A stretch of 64,000 nt of DNA from SG8-38 sp041576815 (GCA_041576815.1 JBFGKE010000009.1:1-64000); one strand, 5' to 3'. Positions 1-9,205 are shown, numbered from the stretch's first letter. Translations and numbers: made by a program. Notes: generated by a model not told the origin, from the sequence alone.

Positions 1-500
1 TGCGTGAGCGCCACCCACGCGCCGCTCAACGCCAAGAGCACCTCGACGGTCGGAAACAGATGAATGCCGAAGAGATCGCTCAGGAACCAAAGCGACTTGG
101 ACTTCTCCTGCATGATCGCGTAGCGCCAATCGGTGTGATGGAGCCCGGGCCAGCTTCGCGCCCAGTTGTAGGTCAGCCGGACGGCCCACCAGGTGACCAG
201 GAAGAGCACCGCCCCCGCACGAACGGGGTGAATCCCTTCCTCCGCGTGAAACGCCCAGTAAAACACGATCGCGATCGGTGCGACCGACCAGTAGGCGTCG
301 TATGTGCTCGAGCACCGGAGCCCACGCGAAAACGCGAAGATCACGAATGTCGCTGCCACGTCGGCAATCGCAACGCGCCAGAACGAATTCAGCTCCTCTG
401 GAACGAAGGCGATCGTGACCCACGCGACGGCGAAGGCCGAGAGGTATGCGGCGACGATCCAAGCAAACGAGGCTTGGCGGCTCCAGCGCGGTGCAGTCAC
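1..500 (-). CDS. DUF1295 family membrane protein (3' part missing at window edge)
   Basis: Translating the minus strand from a GTG at 500 gives 166 residues with no stop before the left edge, so the C-terminus lies outside the window. Several hydrophobic segments are visible, with motifs YDAYWSVAPI, RLTYNWARSW and HHTDWRY. These are typical of DUF1295, membrane proteins related to steroid 5-alpha-reductases that are predicted to reduce lipid or steroid-like substrates; the real substrate is unknown. The start lies 10 bp after the superoxide dismutase stop on the same strand, so the two may be co-transcribed. No strong ribosome site is seen before the GTG, so the exact start is uncertain. Confidence 0.72.
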   Translation of the reverse strand, partial: MTAPRWSRQASFAWIVAAYLSAFAVAWVTIAFVPEELNSFWRVAIADVAATFVIFAFSRGLRCSSTYDAYWSVAPIAIVFYWAFHAEEGIHPVRAGAVLFLVTWWAVRLTYNWARSWPGLHHTDWRYAIMQEKSKSLWFLSDLFGIHLFPTVEVLLALSGAWVALT

Positions 501-510
501 CCGACTCGGC

Positions 511-1089
511 TCAGCCGTTCAGATTCTCGTTCGCGAAGTCCCAGTTGACCAGCGAATCGAGGTACACCTTGATGTAGTCGGGGCGCGCGTTCCGGTAGTC
601 GATGTAATACGCGTGCTCCCAGACGTCGATCGTGAGGAGCGGCTTGGCGCTCGTGGTGATCGGCGTCTCGGCGTCTTTGGTCTTTTGGACGGCGAGCTTG
701 TCGCCTTCGGCTACGAGCCATGCCCACCCCGAGCCGAACTGCGTCGCGGCGGCATTCGAGAACTCTTCCCGGAACTTCTCGTAGCTCCCGAAGCTGCCCT
801 TGATCGCATCGGCTACCGCACCCGTCGGCTGGCCGCCGCCACCCGGCGACATGCTGCTCCAGTAGAACGTGTGATTCCAAACCTGAGCGGCATTGTTGAA
901 CGTCGCGCCTCCGGCCCGGATGATGTCGACGAGCGACTTGTCCGCGTGGTCGGTGCCTTCGATCGCGGCGTTGAGCTTGTTCACGTAGCCCGCGTGGTGC
1001 TTACCGTAGTGGTACTCGATCGTCTCGGCGCTGATGTGGGGCGCGAGCGCGTCTTTGGCCCACGGGAGGGCTGGCAGTTCGATCGCCAT
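511..1089 (-). CDS. sodB: Iron superoxide dismutase
   Basis: Cytoplasmic Fe-type superoxide dismutase of 192 residues, converting superoxide to oxygen and hydrogen peroxide. Metal ligands fall at the expected spacing: His27 (IEYHYGKHHAGY), His73 (VWNHTFYW), Asp155 and His159 (DVWEHAYY). Gln69 in NAAQVWNHTFYW, together with the FGSGWAWL motif, points to the iron rather than the manganese enzyme. I chose the ATG at 1089 (MAIELPALPW) because a GGAG lies 9 nt upstream; the ATG at 1098 directly abuts that GGAG and the start further out is less likely. No signal peptide. A DUF1295 gene follows closely on the same strand. Confidence 0.96.
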   Translation of the reverse strand: MAIELPALPWAKDALAPHISAETIEYHYGKHHAGYVNKLNAAIEGTDHADKSLVDIIRAGGATFNNAAQVWNHTFYWSSMSPGGGGQPTGAVADAIKGSFGSYEKFREEFSNAAATQFGSGWAWLVAEGDKLAVQKTKDAETPITTSAKPLLTIDVWEHAYYIDYRNARPDYIKVYLDSLVNWDFANENLNG

Positions 1090-1182
1090 GTCATTCATCT
1101 CCGTGCTGGTTGAAGGGAGCGCTAGCGTAGAGCCCCCGCAAACGTTGATCAAGCCTTAGTGCAAGCTGGAGCGATGTCCAGA

Positions 1183-2835
1183 CTACGGCGCCAGCGGGGG
1201 TGCCTCGTCGTTCGCGCTTTCGGCGCCGTCCATTTCGACGATAGTGTTGGTGCTGTCCATGACTGCCCAGCTTGCGTCGAGCGACTCGGCGCCTTCGTTC
1301 TGCGCGACGCCGTCGATGAGATACCAGTCCGACTGGACTTTGTCGTCCTGCACGTCGAGCACCAAGTACCCGCGCCGCATGGCCTCGGCGTAGCGGATGT
1401 GGGGGCTGTTTGCTTGGAAGGCTTCGACGATTTGCTGGTCGATCTCGAGGGGCGACGTGATCCCCGGGGTCACGAATTCGACCGCCACCGCCCCCTCGCG
1501 CGTCGCCGGGTCGTAGCTGCCGTCGCCCACGGTGACGTCCATCGCCCAAGACGAATGCACGTCCCCCGTGACGACGACGATGTTGGTGAGCTGGTTGTCG
1601 CGCATGAAGCTCATCAATCGTGTCCGTCCCACCGGATAGCCGTTCCACTGGTCTTGGTTCGCGTAGGTGATCGCGCCCGTATTGCCATCGACGAACTGCC
1701 AGATGCCCATCACCACCTGGTTTCCGACAATCCGCCACTTGGCCGTGCTCGTCGTGAGCTGGTCCTGCAGCCAGGCCTCTTGCTCGGCGCTGATGATGTT
1801 TTCGGGGTTGTTCGGATCGTCGGGATCGACCACGAGAAGCGGTCCCTGCTCTTCCCGCCCCTCGATGCGGGTGTCGAGCATGATGATGTCGGCGAGATCG
1901 CCATACCGAAGCATGCGGTAGAGCTCGTTGTCGGGGTTGTTCTGCGGGTCCTCGCGAATCGGGATCCATTCGAAAAACGCCTGACGCGCCGCAGCGAGAC
2001 GATCTTCCCAGGTGCCCTCCGTCTCGGGCTGATGGTTCTGGGCGCCATTCATCCAGGAGTTGTTCGCGCTCTCGTGGTCGTCCCAGACGACGATGAAGGG
2101 GTGCTGGCGATGGCACTCCTGTAGATCCGGGTCGCGGCGGTAGAGCGCATAGCGCGTCCGATAGTCCTCGAGCGTGACCGTCTCGTTCGGCGGCTCGAGC
2201 ATGCGCAGCTGGTCCCCGGGCCCGGGAAACGTGCCGTTGCCGTACTCGTAGAAGTAGTCGCCCAAGTGCAACACCGCGTCGAGGTCGTTGCGCTCGGCCA
2301 TGTGGCGAAAAGCGTGGAAGAAGCCGAAGCCGTAGTTCGCGCAAGAGCATACGCCGAACCGCAGCTTGCTGGCGTCGTTCGACTTGGGTGCGAGCCGGGT
2401 GCGGCCGATCGGGCTGAACCTGCCCTGCGCTGCAAAGCGGTAGAAGTAGTTGCGGCCCCACACCAAGTCGGGCACGTCGACTTTCGCGGTGAAGCCGCGG
2501 GAGGCGTCGGTCATCAAGGTGCCCTGCGCCGTTCGCTCGGTAAAGGCCTCGTCGAGCGCCATCTCCCACCAGACTTCGATCGGCTCCGACGTCTGTTCCG
2601 GGCTCACGCGCGTCCAGAGGATCACCCCGTCCGGCAGCGGATCGCCGCTCGCGACGCCGTGCTCGAACAGCGTCTCGGGACCGAGCGGGCCCTCCCACGT
2701 GTACTCCGGAAGGTCGTCGGGGAGCGGCGGAAAGCTCGGGCCCCCGTCGCTGCTGCTATCGCACCCGCTGGTCAGCAGAGGTGTCAGCCCCGCGGCCCCC
2801 ATGCCGACCAGTATTTCTCTTCGTTTGAATTTCAT
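1183..2835 (-). CDS. phoD: PhoD-family alkaline phosphatase/phosphodiesterase, exported
   Basis: A 550-residue metallophosphatase of the PhoD family, acting outside the cytoplasm to release phosphate from organic phosphate esters. The N-terminus has an RR-containing hydrophobic leader ending in LLTSGC at about residue 25, so it is probably a Tat-exported lipoprotein or a cleaved Tat substrate. The PhoD N-terminal domain (FEHGVASGDPLPDGVILWTRV) is followed by the metallophosphatase core: FGVCSCANY, LHLGDYFYEYG, VWDDHESANN, VVTGDVHSSW and FVTPGITSP. The length is typical. It starts 32-50 bp from the divergent PhoX-like gene, so the two phosphatases probably share a promoter region, and phosphate-starvation control is plausible but not shown. 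Confidence 0.93.
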   Translation of the reverse strand: MKFKRREILVGMGAAGLTPLLTSGCDSSSDGGPSFPPLPDDLPEYTWEGPLGPETLFEHGVASGDPLPDGVILWTRVSPEQTSEPIEVWWEMALDEAFTERTAQGTLMTDASRGFTAKVDVPDLVWGRNYFYRFAAQGRFSPIGRTRLAPKSNDASKLRFGVCSCANYGFGFFHAFRHMAERNDLDAVLHLGDYFYEYGNGTFPGPGDQLRMLEPPNETVTLEDYRTRYALYRRDPDLQECHRQHPFIVVWDDHESANNSWMNGAQNHQPETEGTWEDRLAAARQAFFEWIPIREDPQNNPDNELYRMLRYGDLADIIMLDTRIEGREEQGPLLVVDPDDPNNPENIISAEQEAWLQDQLTTSTAKWRIVGNQVVMGIWQFVDGNTGAITYANQDQWNGYPVGRTRLMSFMRDNQLTNIVVVTGDVHSSWAMDVTVGDGSYDPATREGAVAVEFVTPGITSPLEIDQQIVEAFQANSPHIRYAEAMRRGYLVLDVQDDKVQSDWYLIDGVAQNEGAESLDASWAVMDSTNTIVEMDGAESANDEAPPLAP

Positions 2836-2885
2836 CGCGCGCCGAGACTATTCGGATTCGCCGAAAAGTGCTACCGATCGCGCAC

Positions 2886-4112
2886 ATGAATCGTCGAATC
2901 CCGAGGTCCCGTCACCAAAGCATCGTCGACCCGACGCGCCGAGACTTTTTGCGCAAGAGCTTCGCGGGCGTCGGCTGGATGATGGCCGGCGGCGTGCTCA
3001 GTCAATGCAGCAGCAGCGGCGACACCCGAGCCACCACCAGCAACATCGCCAACTTGGGGCCGCTGCAGGACCCGGACGAAAATGGAATCCGGCTTCCGGC
3101 GGGCTTCACGAGCCGAATCGTCGCGCGCTCGGGCGAGCCGGTCGGCAGCTCCGCGTACGTCTGGCACAACGCGCCCGACGGCGGGGCGATATTTACGACC
3201 GGCGACGGCGGCTGGATCTACGTCTCGAACTCGGAGACCGCTGCCGCACTCGGCGGGGGCGCGGGCGCAGTCCGGTTCTCCTCGCAGGGCGACATCGTCG
3301 ATGCGTATCGCATCCTCGGCGACACCAACGTCAACTGCGCGGGCGGCCCCACCCCGTGGGGCACGTGGCTCTCGTGCGAGGAGATTCCGAGGGGGCGGGT
3401 CTGGGAATGCGACCCGCTTGGCGAGAACCCTGCGGTCGTCCGCTCGGCGATGGGCGTGTTCGAGCACGAGGCCGCCGCCATCGACGAGGCGAGCCGGCAC
3501 GCGTACCTCACCGAAGACGTCGGCGACGGGCGTTTCTATCGTTTTGTCTACGACGCGCCCGGCGATCTGAGCGCGGGCGAGCTTCAGGTGGCTGAGGTGA
3601 TGGGTGGCGGGGACGAGGGCGTCGTCGAGTGGCGCACAGTCCCCGACCCGAGCGCGCAGACCGAGGACACACGGCTTCAAGTCCCCTCGAGCACGCCGTT
3701 TAGGGGCGGCGAGGGGATCTGGTTCCACGAGGGCCTGATCTATTTCACCACGAAAGGCGACAATCGGGTGTGGGCATACGACACCAGCGACTCGATGCTC
3801 ACGATCCTCTACGATGCCGCAACCTCGAACACACCGATCTTGACAGGCGTGGACAACGTCACCGTCACGCCCGCGGGCGATGTCATCGTTGCGGAGGATG
3901 GCGGTGACATGGAGTGCGTGGCGATCAGCGCCGACGGCACCGTGCTCCCGCTGCTTCAAGTCACCGGCCAAGACGGCTCCGAGATCACGGGCCCGGTCTT
4001 CGACCCATCGCTCCAGCGGCTCTATTTCAGCTCCCAGCGAGGCGATCAAGGCGGCGACATCCTCGGAATGAGCGGCATCACCTACGAGGTGAGCGGGCCC
4101 TTCTTCATTTGA
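2886..4112 (+). CDS. PhoX-like (DUF839) Tat-exported phosphatase
   Basis: About 408 residues. The N-terminus carries a clear twin-arginine motif (DPTRRDFLRKSFAG) and then a Cys (LSQCSSS), indicating export of a folded protein and perhaps lipidation. The rest matches DUF839/PhoX proteins, Ca/Fe-dependent beta-propeller phosphatases: WGTWLSCEE, FEHEAAAIDE, YLTEDVGDGRFYRFVYD, and DNVTVTPAGDVIVAEDGG near the end. It is shorter than classical PhoX (over 600 residues) and fits the compact DUF839 branch, so phosphatase activity is inferred. A GTG at 2868 would add six residues; neither start has a clear ribosome site. It is divergent from PhoD and ends 5 bp from the convergent HupE-like gene. Confidence 0.85.
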   Translation: MNRRIPRSRHQSIVDPTRRDFLRKSFAGVGWMMAGGVLSQCSSSGDTRATTSNIANLGPLQDPDENGIRLPAGFTSRIVARSGEPVGSSAYVWHNAPDGGAIFTTGDGGWIYVSNSETAAALGGGAGAVRFSSQGDIVDAYRILGDTNVNCAGGPTPWGTWLSCEEIPRGRVWECDPLGENPAVVRSAMGVFEHEAAAIDEASRHAYLTEDVGDGRFYRFVYDAPGDLSAGELQVAEVMGGGDEGVVEWRTVPDPSAQTEDTRLQVPSSTPFRGGEGIWFHEGLIYFTTKGDNRVWAYDTSDSMLTILYDAATSNTPILTGVDNVTVTPAGDVIVAEDGGDMECVAISADGTVLPLLQVTGQDGSEITGPVFDPSLQRLYFSSQRGDQGGDILGMSGITYEVSGPFFI

Positions 4113-4117
4113 AGCGC

Positions 4118-5284
4118 TCAGCCGAACACGCGCGCGACGAGCGCAAACGTCCCGACGATCACCCCTGCGAACGACGTGGCCTCGACGACGCGGCTCTCGA
4201 AGCCGCGCCCGCGCAACCACTGCAGCAGCGGCCACACGACGACGACGATCGCGATCTGGCCGAGCTCGACGCCGACGTTGAAGCCAAAGAGCGCTCGAAG
4301 GAGCTGCTCCCCGGGAAGTGACTGCTCGAGCAGGACGCCAGAGAAGCCGAGCCCGTGCACGAAGCCGAAGAGGCAGGCGATCGCCCAGCGAAGGCGCGCG
4401 TCGCCACCGAGCGTTCGAAGCAGCCCGAAATAGCAGACGGTGAACAGCGCAATCCCCCAAACCGCCGTGAGCCCCCCGGCCGCGGCGCTTAGAACGAACA
4501 ACAGGATGGCGCCGAGGACGACGAGCAGGCCGCCGCGCACCCGCTCCATCCCGACGTTCTCGAGGGCCACGATCAAGATCGACGCGGCAATCGTGGCTTC
4601 CACCGCGCGCGCGTGCGGAACCACGAACCCGAGGGAGGCCGCTCCGAGCGTGACGCTGTGCCCCACGGTGAACCCCGTCACGAGCACGACCACCTCTTTC
4701 AACCGGTGGGCGACGACGATCAGTACGAAGAGAAACGCGAGATGGTCCCAGCCGGTGACGATGTGCTCGACGCCGAGAAGGAGATAGCTGCCAATCCCGG
4801 CCCCGTCGCCTTCCTGCTCTCGAGCAATCGACGCACGCGGGGAGGTCGGTGAAAGAACGACGTCGATCGTGGTCGGACCGATGACGGTCGCGAGATGGAC
4901 GTGGTTCGGCAACGAGCCGAAGAGCTGGCTTTGCAGGCGCACCGGGGGCGAGCTGCATCGCACCCTCCACTCGACCCGCCCCCAGCCGCGCTCCGCGGGA
5001 AGCCACGCTTCGGTCCCCGCGATCGGCTCGCATCGGCCCTCGTTCATTTCGAGCGCCAGCTTCGACTGAAGGTAGGCGAGCACCTGCGCTCGATCGAACG
5101 GTCCCTTGCTCGGCTCACCGGCGGCGGGCAGCGACGTCAGCTCGAGCCACCGGACCTTCACCTGCGCGACGGCGCCGGCCTCGAGGAGGGTCCAAGTCGA
5201 GTAGGAAACGCTTTTTTGGTGGGCCAAGGCTTGCCCGGGCGCGAGCACCGCGACGACGAGCAACCACGCCGCGGCGCGCTTCAT
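4118..5284 (-). CDS. HupE/UreJ-family membrane protein
   Basis: A 388-residue protein with a cleavable signal peptide (ending QALA-HQ), an extracytoplasmic domain of about 160 residues and a C-terminal bundle of roughly seven membrane helices. The helix region contains GVEHIVTGWDHLAFLFVL and TGFTVGHSVTLG, the His-rich signature of HupE/UreJ proteins, some of which transport nickel. The long N-terminal exported domain sets this subgroup (HupE_UreJ_2) apart from the short nickel transporters, and its substrate is unknown. The start overlaps the stop of the upstream foldase gene by ATGA (5281-5284). It is the third member of a coupled DUF3604 - PpiC - HupE trio. Confidence 0.85.
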   Translation of the reverse strand: MKRAAAWLLVVAVLAPGQALAHQKSVSYSTWTLLEAGAVAQVKVRWLELTSLPAAGEPSKGPFDRAQVLAYLQSKLALEMNEGRCEPIAGTEAWLPAERGWGRVEWRVRCSSPPVRLQSQLFGSLPNHVHLATVIGPTTIDVVLSPTSPRASIAREQEGDGAGIGSYLLLGVEHIVTGWDHLAFLFVLIVVAHRLKEVVVLVTGFTVGHSVTLGAASLGFVVPHARAVEATIAASILIVALENVGMERVRGGLLVVLGAILLFVLSAAAGGLTAVWGIALFTVCYFGLLRTLGGDARLRWAIACLFGFVHGLGFSGVLLEQSLPGEQLLRALFGFNVGVELGQIAIVVVVWPLLQWLRGRGFESRVVEATSFAGVIVGTFALVARVFG

Positions 5285-6030
5285 CGATCGACCTCCACTC
5301 GAACGTCGGTTCGCCGCCGCGCAACCTCGAGGAATTCCCGAACCGCGGCTTCGGTGCGATGGCGAATGAACGCAGCTTCCACGGCTTCCTTCGCCTCCTC
5401 GAAGGGCGCAACCGTGCCGTCCTCCCGCGCGACCAGCGTGACGGTGAGTGGAGCGTCCCCTTGCCCGAGGGTCGCGCTTTCTCCCACGGCAAGCTCGGTC
5501 ACCCGGCGGGCGGCAGTCGGCCCGAGGCGCTGCTCGATCTCTTTGGCCAAGAGAAAGCCCCCGGGAAGTGGCACCGCACCGCCCTCGACCGCGACGCGGT
5601 ACCGCGTGCTCCGCTGAAAGCGAAAGCGCTGCTCCTCGTAGAACGCGCGCAGCTCTGCTTCGCTGGCGCCCCGTGCGTCGTCCTCGGCGCGACCGACGAG
5701 GAAGTCGATCATCGCAGTGGCGAGCTGGTTGCGAAGCTGAGGATCGCGCTCGTGAAGGCCGAGCTCGATCGCACGGTCGATCAAGAGCTCCTGATCGATC
5801 AGCCGGTCGAGCACTCGCTCGCGATCGCCCTCTTGGAGTGTGCCGGTTTTTCGATCGCCCGCCACGGCGCGCAGCGCGTTTTCGTACGATTCACGCGAGA
5901 TCGGTCGGTCGTTCACCCAGGCCACTGCATCCACGTCGGTGTCCAGACGTTCGGGAAGGCGCACGATGTAGAACACGGCCAAAACGGCGCCTGCCACCAT
6001 GCCCGCTCCGAGAAGCCATGGGCGGCTCAT
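5281..6030 (-). CDS. SurA/PpiC-type membrane-anchored peptidyl-prolyl isomerase-like protein
   Basis: A 249-residue protein with one N-terminal membrane helix (residues 4-22) and an extracytoplasmic part. Residues 35-115 resemble the SurA N-terminal chaperone domain (VNDRPISRESYENALRA, LDRLIDQELLIDRAIELGL); the remainder looks like a degenerate PpiC rotamase domain, so chaperone activity is more likely than efficient isomerase activity. The ATG at 6030 was chosen because it overlaps the DUF3604 stop as ATGA; the frame stays open upstream but there it only shadows that gene. It presumably helps fold or localise one of its two coupled neighbours. Confidence 0.8.
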   Translation of the reverse strand: MSRPWLLGAGMVAGAVLAVFYIVRLPERLDTDVDAVAWVNDRPISRESYENALRAVAGDRKTGTLQEGDRERVLDRLIDQELLIDRAIELGLHERDPQLRNQLATAMIDFLVGRAEDDARGASEAELRAFYEEQRFRFQRSTRYRVAVEGGAVPLPGGFLLAKEIEQRLGPTAARRVTELAVGESATLGQGDAPLTVTLVAREDGTVAPFEEAKEAVEAAFIRHRTEAAVREFLEVARRRTDVRVEVDR

Positions 6031-8237
6031 GGCAGCGAACCGGCGCGCAGAAAGATTGGCGACGACCAGGCTCGCTCCTCGGCCTCGACGAGGCAGTCGT
6101 CGTCCATCGGCGTTCGGTAGTTGCCATAGCAGGGCTCGCAGTCCTCGCCGTTGCAGCGAAGGCCTCCAGCGTTGACGGTCGGCGTCGGCTCCTGAATCGC
6201 GCGCACGTAGTAGAGCACATCGCGGCTGAGCTGTCGGTACGATGGATCCTCGAACTCGACGACGCACAGCTCCGGCCCATCGGGGCATGAAATCGTCTTC
6301 CATGGATCCTCGATTAGACCGTCGATCGGATCGTCCTCGCTTCGCTGACGCTGGATGCGAATCACCTCGATGCGCGTGATGCGCCGGCGGCGATCACCGG
6401 GGTGGTAGCACTCGCTCGCGCAGATCCGCGACAGTCGATCTTGGCCGAGGGCCTGGACGACATCGGCCGGGCACCCCGGCTTTTGCTCGAAGGAGCCGGC
6501 CGCCCTCACTTCGAACGTGGGTGTCTCGCCCAGCTCGAGCTCGCTTCCCATCGGAAGCGGCCCGTCCGGCCCGTTTTTCAGATCGAACCAGAGCAAGATG
6601 CGGTCACCCGACGTGCCGTACACGTTGCGGGTTTGCATCGCGTCCCAAATCGCCTCGCGGGAGCGCTCGCTCGCATGCACTGCGACGAGCCCGCCCGTTA
6701 TGAAAAACGAGGCCTGCCGCTCCATCCACATCAGCTCGAACGGTGGCCTCTCCATGAGACCGTCGATCGTATACGAGACCGACTCCGGCTCCGGCCTGCC
6801 TCGCTCGCCAAACATGGTCGAACGCCACGACTCGCTCGGTGCACCGCGCGCCTCGGTCATCCGAAGCCGCGCGAATTCTTTGTAACCGGTACCCGGCCGG
6901 GCCGAGTGATTGTCGCTCGATGCGATGAACCCCATCGTCGCATGCCTCGGCTCCTCGGGGTTCTCGAAGTCACCTTTGGCCAAGATGTACTGCACCGATC
7001 CGCCCGGTCGATACTGATACGAAGGGAGGTAGCAGTCGGGGCACTGTCCGCAGTTCCGCCAGTCCGGGACGTCTTCACCGGGAAGTGTGACGTGACCTGC
7101 AAGAGCCACGCGAAGATAGTCGGCCCGTGCCTTCTCGACGCGCTGCTGACACACCTCGGAATTCGGATCCTCGCAGCGCGCGCGGATGACTTCGCCGGCG
7201 CGCCAGCAGCAGGCTTCGTAACCGTCGATGGGCGGCGGACACGTCATGCCATCCGGACCGATCTCGGCGGCGCGAAAGCGCCGGTACTCTTCGGAGTTGC
7301 CGTGACCGGAGAAGACTTCGATCAGGCGCTGGAGGTTTTCGTCGTCGAGGTCCGCCCGTAGCTGCTTGTCCCACGTGTAGCCGAGGGGCGTGTAAAACCC
7401 CCAAGTGGTTCCGTGAGGGATGACCAACGTGTCGAGCCCCCAGTCATTGAGCTTGTCGAACAGCACGTCTGGCGTGGCTGCGCGCTCGCGGCAGGATGGC
7501 GGAAGCTCGGTGCTCGGGTAGCCCTCCGGGCAGACCGGGTAGCGGCCGTTTTCGCGAATGTGGCGCGCAAAATCGAGGTAACCCTGCTGATTGGGGAAGG
7601 CGCGGGCGGGGATCACGAGCAGCGGCCAGAGCGCGCTCAGCTTCGAAAATGCCCGCGAGGCGATGCCCGGCGCTGCGATCGGGCGGGCCGGAAGCGCGTC
7701 GTCGGCGTCGCTCTTGAAAATGACGTTCTTGTGCCCGAAGTGCTCCTCCGGCGTGAGACCCACCTGCGTCCACTCGAAGCCGGTGAACGCGATGACGTCG
7801 GGGTGTTCGCTCCCCGCGGCAACCGCGTTGCACTGCCGAACCGATTCCTTGGTCATCTCCCAGGTGCGCGGGTTGAGCGCCTCGGCGTGATCGGTGAGCG
7901 CGTAGAAATCGAGCTGCGAGCAGAATCGGGCGAAGTCGCAGGCGTCGGCGGGCGGGTGAACGCCCTCCCCGCTCATCAGCGGAAGGCTCCACATGAACGC
8001 ATCGACCGACAGCGTGGTGTGAACGTGGAGGTCACCAAAGAGGATTCGGTTGTTTTCGTTCGGTGCGGCGCGCTTCTGTCCGGCGAGGCGTGCTCGAACG
8101 CGCTCCGCCGACAGAGGCACGCGCGCGATTTCGCCGTCGACCTGCTGATTGCCTCCGCCGTAGACGATCCAGAAAGCCAACACGAGCAGGACCAGGCCGA
8201 GGACGACCGATAGACAGCCCTTTTTCAACCAAGCCAC
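6027..8237 (-). CDS. DUF3604 protein, PHP-like metallohydrolase, membrane-anchored
   Basis: About 736 residues. It begins with positive charges and one membrane helix (CLSVVLGLVLLVLAFWIVY), so the bulk is probably periplasmic. The body matches DUF3604: FGDLHVHTTLSVDAF gives the HxH metal pair, FYALTDHAE a further metal His, FTGFEWTQ and FIASSDNHSARPG later metal residues, all as in PHP-type amidohydrolases. The substrate is unknown for the family. The GTG at 8237 just before AWLKKGC is chosen because residues further upstream have low-complexity Arg/Pro composition typical of a shadow. The stop couples to the PpiC-like gene by ATGA. The gene lies 50 bp downstream of the SGNH/MBOAT pair. Confidence 0.86.
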   Translation of the reverse strand: MAWLKKGCLSVVLGLVLLVLAFWIVYGGGNQQVDGEIARVPLSAERVRARLAGQKRAAPNENNRILFGDLHVHTTLSVDAFMWSLPLMSGEGVHPPADACDFARFCSQLDFYALTDHAEALNPRTWEMTKESVRQCNAVAAGSEHPDVIAFTGFEWTQVGLTPEEHFGHKNVIFKSDADDALPARPIAAPGIASRAFSKLSALWPLLVIPARAFPNQQGYLDFARHIRENGRYPVCPEGYPSTELPPSCRERAATPDVLFDKLNDWGLDTLVIPHGTTWGFYTPLGYTWDKQLRADLDDENLQRLIEVFSGHGNSEEYRRFRAAEIGPDGMTCPPPIDGYEACCWRAGEVIRARCEDPNSEVCQQRVEKARADYLRVALAGHVTLPGEDVPDWRNCGQCPDCYLPSYQYRPGGSVQYILAKGDFENPEEPRHATMGFIASSDNHSARPGTGYKEFARLRMTEARGAPSESWRSTMFGERGRPEPESVSYTIDGLMERPPFELMWMERQASFFITGGLVAVHASERSREAIWDAMQTRNVYGTSGDRILLWFDLKNGPDGPLPMGSELELGETPTFEVRAAGSFEQKPGCPADVVQALGQDRLSRICASECYHPGDRRRRITRIEVIRIQRQRSEDDPIDGLIEDPWKTISCPDGPELCVVEFEDPSYRQLSRDVLYYVRAIQEPTPTVNAGGLRCNGEDCEPCYGNYRTPMDDDCLVEAEERAWSSPIFLRAGSLP

Positions 8238-8287
8238 GCGGCCGGTAGCATAGGTCGGGATGATCCCCTGTCCAGACGGTTCCGTTT

Positions 8288-9202
8288 CTACCGGAGGAGC
8301 CCGCGAAGGTGGTCCGTGACGAGGCGGGCGCCCGGCCCTTGCGCGTCGACATGCGTCGGGTCCGCGAAGTAGGCGGCGCCCCAGTCGGGGTAGCGTTGGT
8401 TGTAGTCCACGTACGTCGAGACGGATGACGCGGCCGCGCGAAAGCGCGCGAGGACGGCGGGGTCGAGCTCGCGCCGGAGCGGCGGGTAGATCGGCGCGGT
8501 GAAGGTGACCAGCCGGGCGCCCAGGCGGTCGCACTCGGCCGCGATCTCGCGAAGATCGCTCACGAACCACGGAGAGACTTCCGACGTGAAAGGGCGGTAC
8601 TCCCGCAGCCGGGTCGGGAGGTCGGCCTCGATGCGCGCGGCATGGTCAGCCGAGCCGTCGGCGCGCCGCTCGAAGGACTGGGGCTGCTTCCCCGCATCGC
8701 GACATCGCTTGCCCGTGGCGATGCAAAGGACGTCGTTTTTCACCAACGTGCTGCTCAGGCTGTAGCTCCGCGCGACGGGAATCGACCACCACGCGCGGGC
8801 AACTGGGTTGCCGGCCTGGTGCCGGCGATAGACGTAGGCGAGCGAGCGCGGCGGCGTCGCGTAGTTGTAGCCAAGCCCGACCACGACGGTCCCGACACGC
8901 AGACCTTCGGGCAGTGACCGAAGGACGTGCGGGACGTCGGCGAGGGGCAAACCGTTGATGATGAAACGCGCCTCGGCGGGATCGTCGGAGGGCTGAATCG
9001 ACGTTCTCACGTACGAGTTGCCGATGAAGAGCGTGATCGGCTGTTCGGCGCTGCGCTCCAGACGGACTGCGAGGGCGTCGAGCTGCTCGTCGACCTTCAT
9101 CGTCTTGTCTCTGTATAGAGGATGGCTCGCGACGTACGCGTTCACCCCGACCACCAAGAGGGCGGTGAGCGTGACATAGACGATGTGGTGAGCGTGGCGC
9201 AT
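8288..9202 (-). CDS. SGNH/AlgJ-like partner of an MBOAT acyltransferase
   Basis: A 304-residue protein with a single N-terminal membrane helix (VYVTLTALLVVGVNAYVAS) and an extracytoplasmic SGNH-hydrolase-like domain. FIGNSYVRTSI supplies the Ser block and DPTHVDAQGPGARLV the C-terminal Asp-His block. Proteins of this layout work beside AlgI-type MBOAT proteins and move an acyl group, usually acetyl, onto an exported polysaccharide. It sits 3 bp after the MBOAT gene and should be translated with it. Likely role: periplasmic transfer of acyl groups onto the glycan built by the adjacent locus. Substrate and linkage cannot be told from sequence. Confidence 0.78.
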   Translation of the reverse strand: MRHAHHIVYVTLTALLVVGVNAYVASHPLYRDKTMKVDEQLDALAVRLERSAEQPITLFIGNSYVRTSIQPSDDPAEARFIINGLPLADVPHVLRSLPEGLRVGTVVVGLGYNYATPPRSLAYVYRRHQAGNPVARAWWSIPVARSYSLSSTLVKNDVLCIATGKRCRDAGKQPQSFERRADGSADHAARIEADLPTRLREYRPFTSEVSPWFVSDLREIAAECDRLGARLVTFTAPIYPPLRRELDPAVLARFRAAASSVSTYVDYNQRYPDWGAAYFADPTHVDAQGPGARLVTDHLRGLLR

Positions 9203-9205
9203 CGG

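Noticed and set aside
304..1113. Long plus-strand open frame across the superoxide dismutase gene
   Set aside because: The minus-strand SOD has all metal ligands; the plus frame is Arg- and Asp-rich and a product of high GC codon bias.
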